Shown here piece by piece: positions 47,780 to 59,700 of a stretch of DNA of 64,000 nt. Under the pieces are notes generated by a model. That model had not been told where the DNA came from and ran no database searches. It saw only the letters and a list, made by a program, of their open reading frames with translations. The stretch is taken from contig CM056573.1 in assembly GCA_029721435.1 (NCBI GenBank), positions 4,331,501 through 4,395,500 on the forward strand. Direction: 5' to 3'. Both the position numbers and the translations under genes were made by a program. Numbering within the stretch: position 1 is the first letter of the stretch; every line of letters begins with the position of its first letter. Origin of the DNA: Gymnothorax reevesii. Lineage: Eukaryota; Chordata; Actinopteri; Anguilliformes; Muraenidae.

Positions 47780-50700
47780 CTGACACTGCAGCCGCAAAAC
47801 ATGCATCTGCAACAGGACATCACACACATCACCGTACACTGCAAGCTACTCTCGTATAACTGCAGCCAGCACTATTTTCCTCTCCCTCGTACACGGAACA
47901 TTACAGAGGAGGCAGCCAAGTTACACTGTTATTATACTTTAACTGATGTAATGGTTTGTAATGTGTTTTTTTTTATGGATCTATAAAGCATATAATTGTC
48001 CACTGGCATACTGTAGGCGAATGATGTTGAAATAATTCATTCTGGGGAGTTAAAGCATAAACCACAATGCTTTATTAGGCCACTGGCTCTGAAGCCTCCC
48101 ATGGTGCTCCAGCCAGATCCAGGGATTAATGTCATTCCACCAAAAGCACACCTGAGCCTAGTGATCCAGTGAATGATTAGAATCTGTTGTTATGGCTGCT
48201 GTAAAGTGTGGACCAGAAAAGGTAAAGTGACAAAAAAATCTATGGTTACCACTAATTCATGATATTTGATAACATATATTAACAATATAAATCTGTATCC
48301 ATCATCATTTAAAAGATTTATGCATAATTAATTATGGAATACCCCGTAGTAATCCATCAAGTATGCAAATGATATGGTTACAACTGATAGTTACAATATT
48401 TATACAGTCTGAGGGTGACGAGCCCTGATTCTGGAGAGCCAGGGGTTCAGCCAAACACACAGCTTCTCTGAGAAGCTTTCAGCCAATTCTGATCTCTGAT
48501 GAGTCACATCACTCAGCACTGGTAGCTCAATAAGGGAGCGCCATCGAGTTCCCACAAATCCAATAAAAACTTGCTGAGGATAGTTGAAGGACCAGGACTA
48601 ACCTTCCTTCAGAGTGCTGAGGGTCGCAATCCCGAGCTGCTGAAACCTGATTTGTTGGCTGTTGAGGAACCTCAGTAGATACGCCAGGACAGCTTCAGAA
48701 TGAGGCCTTAGCAAGGAAGCAACTTCAGGAAGAGAGAAACACAGGCACAGCTGAGCTGATTTTATGGGACATTATCTGGCCTGGCTAAAGCCCTATTCTG
48801 ACGGGATTCAAAATGGATTCAAGTTTTAATCTCAGGATCTCAACATTTAATCTCAACATTTTAAGAGATATAATTCCACAGGACAATGCAAACATTGTGG
48901 TTCTTGATAAGGTGTCATTTTTATTTAAGCAAAGGTACAACATAATACCATTCATTCCTAACTCTCCGACGATGGAGGCAGCATGAAAGGACAGTTCTGG
49001 ACTCTCTGCCTGACTCGCACACTTCACCAGACCTGAGATGTTATCAGCCGTCATGTTTTCAAAGATGTGTGACTTCATGAACTCTAAAAACGGAGAAGAG
49101 AGAAAGGAACACAATGAATTTTAGCCACCAGTCAATAGTAGAGGAACCCAACCACCAACCGTCACTGTGGTCAGGCAGGCACAAGGGTCCTTGGGCCTCT
49201 CCAGAGGTCACCGCAGCCAGCAACTCAAGAGTGAGCGGTTTTACCCTGATTGGTCTGTGAGAGCTTGACATTTAAGCAATGGTCTTGAAGAAATGGACCA
49301 TGGCAGACATGTGCTTCAGAAAAGATGTTTACCTACACTACTTACTTACTACGCACCCCTGGGCGAGATGCCAAGCACAACTTCACGCCAGCAGGCCTTG
49401 TCCGACATCATGGTTGGTAGGTCATCAAAGTTGATGCCAGTGTCTCATGGAATCATATCTCATCTTCCTGCTGTTTGATGTCTTCCATAGAAGATGATCA
49501 AATATCACCTCATCTTTCGCTCTGTAACAATGACCTGCAAAGCATGTTCGACGTTGTCCAAGTCTTGCGCTGATTGGAGGTAGTTTCCCGTAAATCTCCT
49601 TGAGGGCAGTGAGAGATTGCCATCTGATATTTTGAATTCCTCGCAACAGGTTTGTGTAGCATCCATCTAAATATCTGTGAAAGTGAGAGGTCGGGGTCCA
49701 TGCTTCTGATCCATAAAGCAAGATGGGCTCAACAAGTGATCTAAACAGGTTGATCTTGAGTTGGTTGGATAGGTTAGAGGTCCAGATTTAGTGAAGTTTA
49801 TTGCTGGCAGCCCACGCTAGGCATTTGCGTATTTGCAAGTCTTCCTCAGAATGCATAATGTTTGAGTCAAGGTATTTGAAATCAGGGACTTGAGAGAGAG
49901 TTCTTCCGTAGAAGGTTGTGATGGTTGCGTTGTTATGACTTGAGAATGAAAACTGTTTTGATGTCATTATTGTAAAGACCAGCAGGGGCAGCTGCATCTT
50001 CAAGAGCTTGGAGAGGACATTCTGAATCTTGAATCGCGTTACTTGGGAAAACAAGATCAGCTGCGAAGTCAATTTCTGTAAGGAATTCCGTTGGATATCT
50101 TGAGCTTCTGCAAGGCTTATTCGGTTGATCTTTGGCATTGACACAACACTAGGGATAAGCAGAGTGGACTGGGTTTGTCATCCATCTCAAAACTGTCAAA
50201 CTTGCGATAAGAGGCAGACTAAAAAATTGTGATCCCATCATATTCCAGCATCGGTATACTTTGCCACACTTTGCATCTCAAAGCATTAAGCAGTACTCTA
50301 GAAATGCCGTGGCCAACAAAAACTACATTGTAGGCCAAAGCTAATAAAAAAATAATAATCCTGCGTTTCCTGTGATGTCAAGAATTTGGGGAAGGGTTGG
50401 TGGGTATCATTTATTTTTTTAAGAATTTTACCAGGCCGGTAGTCAATCCCGACCCTGATCCTCAACAAAACCGATCTTCTATGACGAACCACCCTGATCA
50501 GAAATTAAGTATTACTGAGGGTCAGTTGCTCCTTCCGATGTGACCTTTAGGTCTCCAGCCGGTGGAACTAAAGCTAGTGGGAAGACGTCTTCTTCGCCAT
50601 CATGGTCGTAATCCCTCAGCAATTTCTTCAAACATCTTCTTCCCCAAAACTACAGGCTGGATTCCGTTCAAATTGGAAACGGAACACTAGCTAAACCTAT

Positions 50701-53700
50701 TAATCAAAATAATCAAATAATTGAGGTCATAATTCTTACCGAGACAGGTCAGGTGGTGTAGACGGGATGCAATGCAAAGCTGTGCTTCTTCGGTGACCTC
50801 TCCACGGGACAGAGTCTTCAACAGCCTAGATATACACAGGCTGTCCTTCACAGTCTACATGATAAGAATTATGGACCCCTTTAATATTTCATATAATTTA
50901 ACAAAAAAATTTAAAAAATGCATCTGACTGAAATCATAAAAACAGTCGGCAGCTTAGAGATCCAAAGAGGTGGAGATGTGTGGTGGAGATACCTGCTGGC
51001 CAATGGGTGTGCTGCTCAGGTTTCCCGTGGTTACAGCCGCATGGCTAACGATGATGGAGTTGGAACTGCGATGGATCAGCAGCTCATCTACAGCTCGCAC
51101 AAGGCCCCTCTCCGCCAGGACATCCTGAAACACAGAGCAATCGCAATTCAAGCTCGTTACAATGAAGAGAATCCAAGCCCTGCCTCACCCAGGAGTCAGT
51201 GCGCTACTCTCATACACCAGAAAACTGTTCCCTCCGCCTTAGCAAGTACTCCGCTAGTGCTGCATTCAAAACGCGCTTTGATAGCAATCACATCAGCTGG
51301 AAAAGCTGGAGTAGCATGAACAGGCCATATTTTCTGATTTAAGTTCCCATGGAAGAGGTGTTCTGTTGCATCTTTCCCCGCTTTCTGAGTTTCCCGTTTC
51401 AAAAAGAATGCAGCATTAGATACAGGGAGTGGGAGTCTCGCTCTGTTTTGATGATGTCATGTGTGATGGAGAGCGCAGGCCTTACCCTGTTGGGAGGGTG
51501 CAGTGACAGGGCTGATAGCAGAGTGATGGCCGCCTCAGACTGACTCACAGCAGCAGAGCGCAGGAGGGAGAGTAACGGAGAAACGCAGCCCAGAGCCATC
51601 AGCACCTCCTGCGTCTGAACTGGAGGGAATTAGCAATAAATATACAACGAATACTATCCGTAAGTCGACTTTAACTAAACGATCGGCCATCAGTGGCACT
51701 CTAATACAATGTACTTAAGAAAAGAGGAATAAATATGTCAGCATTACCATTTACAGCGAGGTTCCTGAGACACAGACAAGCCTGGCATGAATTCTGAAGA
51801 GGAAAAATGCAAGATTAGGACACAAGACAGACATCTGAATGGATGGTGACAGAGTAAAAGTGACTTTTGATCTTCGCAGATGACAAAAATAAGCATGATA
51901 GAGCTGCCGAATAGCTCACTCGGTTAAAGCACCGCATTGCAAAGCAGAAGTGACTATCATAACGCGGGTTCGAGCCCCGGTCGTACCAACCGGCAGTGGT
52001 GGGCAGCTTTTTCAGTGTAGCGCACAATTGGCCATTGCGCAATAGGGATGCAAATTGGAAAGGGACTGCTGGGAAGGGTAATATAACATGGTTCCGTTGT
52101 TCATTGCTTAGGCGCCTCCTGTTAGCCAGACGGGCGCTCATCAGGAAGATTCTAAGACTGTTCATGTCCGAGTATCCTCCGCCCTCGCTCTGAACATGCG
52201 ATGATTCAACCAATGAGTGTATAAGAAGCAGTGGCCCGTGCTTCGGAGGAGAGCCACAAACTGCCTACACCTTCCAGAATTGGCAACAAGGGGTTGCATA
52301 CGAGCAAGTGTTGTACATAGTAACCCAATTGGGCATTCCAGATTCGGGTGGGATTGGAGATGCACAATTTAAATAAATAAATAAATAAAAATAAGCACGA
52401 TAAAGCTCAATGAAAATCATAGCATACACGAAATATCACTGATCTTTCAGTGCTTTGAAGGTTTTTTTTTTGGGGGGGGTATGCGTCCCATCCTTTTCTA
52501 ACACCATGCTGTGTTCATGTCAATTCTCGTTCGTGTCAAAAATTTTAGAAAAAGTTGTAGCCAACCAGCTAATCACTGTTTTAAATGGAAATGGCATTTT
52601 CGACAAATTTCAGTCTGGCTATTGATACCAGCATTCTACAGAAACAGCTCTACTTAGAATCTCTCATGGTATTATGATGGCTTCTGACGCTGGTAAATGC
52701 ATAATTCTGGTGCTGCTTGATCTAACTGCTGCTTTCAATACAGTAGATCATCATATTTTGTAAGGCAGGCTCACAGATAGTGTAGGCATTTCAGGTTCAG
52801 CTCTTGACTGGTTTGCCTCTTATTTATCAAATCGGTGTTTCTCTGTGGTTGTTGAATCTTTTGTGTCAGAGACTGCATCCCTTTCTTGTGGCGTACCGCA
52901 GGGTTCGGTTCTGGGTCCTATTCTCTTTATTTTGTATATTTAACCACTGAGCCATATCATTGCAGGTTCAAGGACATCTCATACCAACTGTACGCAGATG
53001 ATTTACAGCTATTTGTTTCTTTTAATCCTGCTAGGCCCAATGGTTTTAATGTTTTACTCGACTGTATGGCAGCCATTAAGGAATGGATGTCTTGTAACTA
53101 TTTGCAGTTAAACTCAGCCAAGACAGAGGTTCTTATTGTCACTCCAATTAATATTGCTGCTGAGTTGGGTTCCTGTATTGGGTCTCTTGGCCATAATGTG
53201 CGCTCTAATCTACGAAATCTGGGAGTGATTTTCAATCAGGCAATGAACCTGGACTGCCACGTTAGGGCACTAACCCATACATGCTACTTCCACCTACGCA
53301 ATATTGCCAAACTCAAGCATATTATATCTAAACCTGAGCTTGAAATGATTATCTCGTCAAGGCTGGATTACTGCAATGCTCTTTTTACATGCCTCAGCAA
53401 GGCTTCCATTGACCGTCTGCAGCTCGTGTTGAACGCCGCTGCTAGACTTTTAACCAATACGAGAAAGTTCAAAAATATTTCTCCCGTTTTGGCTTCCCTG
53501 CATTGGCTACCTGGGAATCTAAGGATTCATTTTAAAGTTTTACTTTTAACTTATCGGGCCCTACATGGCCAGGCCCCCACCTACACTGCAGAGTTGCTTA
53601 AGCTTCATGTCTCAACCAGGGCATTGAGATCAGCGGACCTCAGCTTTTTAATTGTCTCCCGCACTAAAAAAAATCCACCAAAGAGGACAGGGCTTTCCAG

Positions 53701-56700
53701 GCGGTCACTCCCAGGTTGTGGAATGCCCTCCCGCTGACTTTGAGGACTGCCACATCCATTGAGGCCTTCAAAACTATTTTGAAGACCCATTATTTTAGGT
53801 TAGTCTTTGGATAAGTCTGTGACCAGGCAGCCTTTTTAGTGTATTTCTCAATTAAGCAATCTTTGCTCTGGTTTTTTTGTACTGTTGTTGTGTTGTGATT
53901 TTACTGTGCGTCTTTCGTATTTGTATATTTATTATTGCTTGTATTTTACTGAGAGTTTTTTGCATGTTTTCGTGAGTTTTATGTCCTCTGTGAAAGGTGC
54001 AATAGTAAATAAATTCTAATTACTTACTTACTGTGGCACTACCAATCACAGAATATTTGCCATGGGATGATACAGCAGTCAATGTATAATTTGCTTATGT
54101 ACCGACACTTGCCTAGATGACCAGGAGAGGCCGCTAGTGTTAGGAAAAAAAAGAAATCCCATTCATTTTACCCAGAGTCATTCGATCCATCCAAGTATCT
54201 CAGAAGCAGGGAGCAGCTACAGAACAGCACCTGGAGACAAACTCCAATTCTGAGGCCGGAGCCTTGGACATTTGCAAAGGTAACATAATTCCCATGACGG
54301 ATGTCTCTTCAGGTGGGAAATCTGGAGATAAGACCAGAGAACCCAGAGGAAATGCACGTGTGTAGAGGGCGATGATGAAAACGCCACTCGGTGACGACTC
54401 CCTCTGACCCAAACCTGGAGCTTCCTTATTCTACGGTCCCATCACCAGCTCGCCAACTGAACCCAAACAATTTATGTTCAGTTAATAATCAGTAAAAATG
54501 GAAAACAAGGGCAATATTTGGATTTTTGAGTCATATCCGAGTATCCACAGATTATACATCACAGTGTTAGAGCGCCCCCTGTGCTCTACCTTCTCCACCG
54601 GAGATGACAGGAGGTTCACCAGAGTCTTCAGTATGAAGCCGTCCCCGATTCCCAGCATGCGAGAGTGATGCTCCGGTAACGCTGCCACATTCCTCAACAC
54701 GGAGCAGCACAGGAACTGAAAGTTAACAAATACAGATGGTCAGGAACCTTCACTACTGAATGACTCTCAGACATGAAAAACGGACTGGACATCTTACCTG
54801 GACATCCAAGTCTGCTGAGTGCAGCAAAAGTGCGAGGACAGGAAGTGCTCCCTCCTGACACAAAGCTTCCACCCCATTCTCTGAAAAGCACAGAGGAAGA
54901 ACAATGATAATAGCTGTGTGCCATAAACAGTATGGACACTGATGGAAGTCCTCCTGGATGGAGAGTTTTCATACACTCTACAGCTGCAGTTTGACTGTCA
55001 TGGACAACTATTGCTTCTGTAAGATAAGACCTTTCATATTGAGGATTGTAGTGGGGATCCTTCATTAATTACTAAGATACGGCACGGATTCCCAGTGACG
55101 CACTGCAGCGGTTTCATTCGTGAATTTTGAAGAGCGAGGGAGTTATGGGAGACCAGTTTATCTGTTGGTGATTTGAAATCTGTGTTAGATGGGGGGGCGA
55201 ACGGAACACAAAGGAGTTTGACGAGGGCCGATTCATTATGGCCTGAGGACGGGGTCAGAGCATCTCCGAGCTGGCAAGGCTCGTGGGGTACTCTCCGTCA
55301 GTAACTCCTTCCCAACCACAGACGAAGGAGGAACTAACCATGCACCTGCAACAGGGTTTTGGGCACAAGACTCACTGCAGGCAAGGACAACATAGGCAGG
55401 GTGTTGAAATATTTTATGTGAATTTCACCGTGTGGCATCTCTAAAAATGTGCAATCCCAGCAGTATGAGGAGTCCTTTAACGTACCAGACCTGGTGAGGT
55501 TCAGAAGGGCACCGACAGCATTCCTTTGCACTCTGGGGTCGCAGGATTTTGCCAAAACCAGGATCCGCAGCACCCCTCCTGCAGCCATGATGGCTTCCCT
55601 GCTGGCATCTGTCATGAGCAGAAGCCGGTGCTGACACTACACCTCACACACCAGCTCTGGTCTCGCCAGATTTATTCACATATTAAAACAAGTGTTTTAA
55701 ATCAGACATAAGGCCTTGGGTGTCTATCATGATGCATTATGTTATTAGGTAATTGACAGATGGGAGTGAAAAAAGCTATTTTCAAATTACATTATAATTT
55801 CATTCATGTGAACTAGGGCTGTCTAAATTACTCTACTCCAAATTGTGAATTTTCAGAAACTGTGGTAAATTGATATTCCCCATGTTTCAATATCCCGTTT
55901 TACTTTCCGGTCAACTACTGACATAATAATCCAGTGGTGTGATTAAACTGAAAATAATGAAGACTGTCTATAATATTTTAAGCATGTATTAATGTTTATA
56001 CCAATTTTTTTAAAAAACATTGTGATAATTATTTAGATGGGCTGAAAGTTATTACTGTTCAACTCTGTTCTTCTCTTGCCATAACCCCTAAAGTTTCCAA
56101 CACTGCCCCTAAGGACACGGGAGCAGAAAATAGACTACCAGCATATTGGCAAGGTACTGACATGCAACGACACACATCTTACACACATCTCACACATGTG
56201 GCATTGTTTAATACCATTTGAATTCATTAGTATTTGGACCAGTTGTCTAATTTGAAGTTTCCACATAATGTAAAACATCAACATGAACAGAAATGATACC
56301 ATAATAGCTTTGTGATGCACTGCCCTTTAGCACTGATCGCAGATTCTAAACAAGCGCTAAATTCTTTAAACACCAATTAAGGGCCAATCCTCCCTGTAAC
56401 AGCATATTCTCACAACTACGTTTGTCCACACTAGTCTGCTAGCACATTCATCGGCCGATTGTTGTATTAGATTGCCCTACGGAGTGTTGAAAAGAATGGC
56501 GTGGTAGGCATATAAGAGTACATCATGATGGCCTCTTCCTGGGCTTGCGTTAGCGGCACACACATACCTGACATCGCCAGCATGGCCATACAAGCGCAGG
56601 AATTGCACTGAACAGTCAAATCTCCAGACTCCAGCAAATCAAGAACTGGCTCCAGCAGCCCCACCTCCACCACCTGTTCTCTGGTCACTGAAAGGAGCAC

Positions 56701-59700
56701 AAGCAAGACTTACATACCAATAAAATCAGGGTCATTCCACAACACATCACACAGCAACAAAACTGTCAACTTCAACTGAAAATCACTTTATTACCAAATA
56801 CAGTTCCACACAGATGGGGACATTGATAAAGTCATAGTTAAGCCCCGGCCCTGGGGTAACCCTGGCAGAACTGTGGGTCCCCTCTCCCCCTGCTCTCATG
56901 AACAGCTAGTCAACAAAGAATTGAAGCCCCAGGTTGTTTTAAAAAATAGAAAATAATAATAATAAGAACTAGAAAAGCACTCAGAGAGCGCAGACCTCCG
57001 CCAGGGGGCAGCAAAACCCAAAAGCACTGCGATTGGAACTCCGGCCCATTGGAAAGACTTGAAATCTTGAACTTTGGCGTATATCTCAGCTGTACTTGGG
57101 CCAAGATATGCCAAAATTTAATCACCTGTTCCTTGACTTAATACCCACCTTATAGAAAATTTCATCAAAATGGGTGCATTACTTTTTGAGTTATCTTGAT
57201 AACTAACAAACAAACAAAAACAGACAAACGTTGCCTAAAACATAACCTCCTTGGCAGAGATAATAATAATAATAATGGGTGGTGCTGTTTTGGAAAACAT
57301 GACATTTCACAAAACAACATTTGAGAGAACAGAACATTTCTCAAAGCACAACAGTATTTCACAAAAACACAGTGAAATCTGAGAAAACGCCACAATATTT
57401 CACGAAACACAATAACATTTCACAAATCATTTTACAGAAGACAGCGACATTTGAGAAAACGCAACGATATTTCACAAACTAATACAAAATTTCACAAAAT
57501 GATACATTTTTCAAATCAACTAAATTTTATTTTATTGTGACCAAATTTATATTTATGTCATCAGAGTCTAAAATATTACGTCACATACATGCATACATTA
57601 TATCTACATGAGGATTTGTGTCAATTCATCCAGTAGCTTTTGAGCCCCCAAAATAGCAGTGGTTGTGAATAAATTGGGTGTAACTCATATAATAATAACC
57701 GAAACCGAAAAGGCTCGATCACTCTTTGTTTTTAACTTGGACTCTGGAACAGCCAATAATGCTTGCTTGAAGGATCTCAGCAATCTTGTAGGTCTGTAAG
57801 GATTTAAAAGCTCACTTATATACTCTAGTGCCATGCCATGGAGTTCTTTGAAGGTAATTAACAAAATTTTAAAATCAATTTGGAATTGGACTGGCAGCCA
57901 GTGCAAACATGCCAAAATTGGAGTAATATAGGCTCTTTTATTTGTTCTAGTGAGCAATCTTGCAGCTGAATTTTGAATCACATGCAGTTTGTTAAAAAAA
58001 TTCTTATTCACACAAGTAAATAATGAGATGCAATAGTCTAAGCTTGACACAATAAAAGCCTGAATAATTTTTTCTGTATCTTCAAATGACAGAACAGACC
58101 TAATTTTAGCCATGTTACGGAGTTGCAAATAGCAAATGTATGGTTGAGACAATATTTTTGAAACTACCTCTTAAAATGAAGTTGAAAAAACTGCACTTCA
58201 AGCACATGTTGATTGTTTTTTTTTTTTTTCAAATCCATTGCAGTGGCGAACAAAACTAAAACGACGAAAACTGTGTTTTTGTCCAAATATATATGGACCT
58301 AACTGAATGGTGACAAGACATGAGCAGAGTTGTAACATTTTGAATTTGAATGTGTTCAGAATATGGCATTCACTGACCATAAAAATATTTCACTGTATTT
58401 AAATATGACACGAAAATTTTTATAGATTTTTCTACGATCATCCTACAGCCACGAGAACAGGAAGGAAGACAGAAGAAATAAACCAAGATCTGCTGAGGAT
58501 ACAGTACTATAATGAGAACATTTACAGTTACCCCATTTTATTTTTTGAGTATTTTCTAATTATTTCTCAGTTTTCCTTACTCAGGCTGCTCACAACGGGC
58601 TGGCAAATACAACCCAAAGAATTTTTTATTTTAATGCATCATGTTACAACTTATCTCAACCCCTCCTACAACCCAATGTTGTAAACAATTCAATTAACCC
58701 ATTTAAACCTGGACAGCATATGGGTATTTTAAGAACGTGTCGTTGCCGACACAAATATGAGCGTAATTTTGAAAGTACCGTAACTACTGTAAGTTTTACG
58801 CGATAGAAAAAAAGATTCCACCTGTTCCTGAAAGCTGAGAAGCTGTGTTTCAGCCCAAATACAGGCTGAGTACAATACACATTTTTGCATTAGGCCTTAA
58901 AGGGTTAAGCAAAAAAATTATAGTTACGAAAATGAGCAGTTAGACCCGCAACCAGTACTGCCATCAACTAATATGAAGTCCAAAAAAAGATATTAGACCA
59001 CAGTACAATGACTCACCATTATGGTCCATCAGCATGTTGACCAGCGACAGGGATATGGTCCTCTGCACGACCACATCAAATGAGCGTAGCAGGGCAGGAT
59101 AGGGCTTCAGGAACTCATTCGGCAGAGCTGTCAGCACTGCAAGACCAGTAACAATGAACAATATATGAGAGAAAACTGTGTGCCGTGTTATATTTCCAGC
59201 TTGAAAATATGCCTCTCGATTATCCAATCCAATTTTATTTCACCACGTCATTAATTTCTGAAATGGACATGCAGGGCCCAGCTTTATTTACAGCAGAGCG
59301 TGACCCCCCCATTTCTTCATTTTTTTTTTCCAGAACGGCACTTGAAATTTCCATAAAACTTGCCGTTTAACTGCTGACAAGCAGGCCACAGCCTCAGAGC
59401 AGTATGAGACTCACCCTGAGGGGTAGACAATGCAAACTAATCGATTTGACTGCGCTCACTGTATTTCAGTACTCAAAAAGGCCTCTGAAAGGGAGACATC
59501 TGTAAGTACAACACTGGGTGTGCAAAATATGACAGGAATGGTGTTACACATAATTTGCCCGTCAGAGTAATACGTGCAATATCGTCCACTAATATTACCA
59601 TCCCTGGTAAATATAAACAGAAGTGGTCATGCGTTAATGCCATCAAAATATTCAGAAAAATATGACCTGAAAACTAAAAAACAGTGAATGCAATAAAAAT

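Noticed and set aside
51902..51990. possible functional tRNA gene
   Set aside because: A and B boxes are present, but the acceptor stem and anticodon arm do not form, and the sequence continues into a SINE body, an AT-rich tail and a target duplication.
54200..54412. possible extra exon of the Vac8-like gene
   Set aside because: Exons 7 and 8 already join in phase 0 and rebuild a conserved ARM phrase. An insert here would break the repeat.
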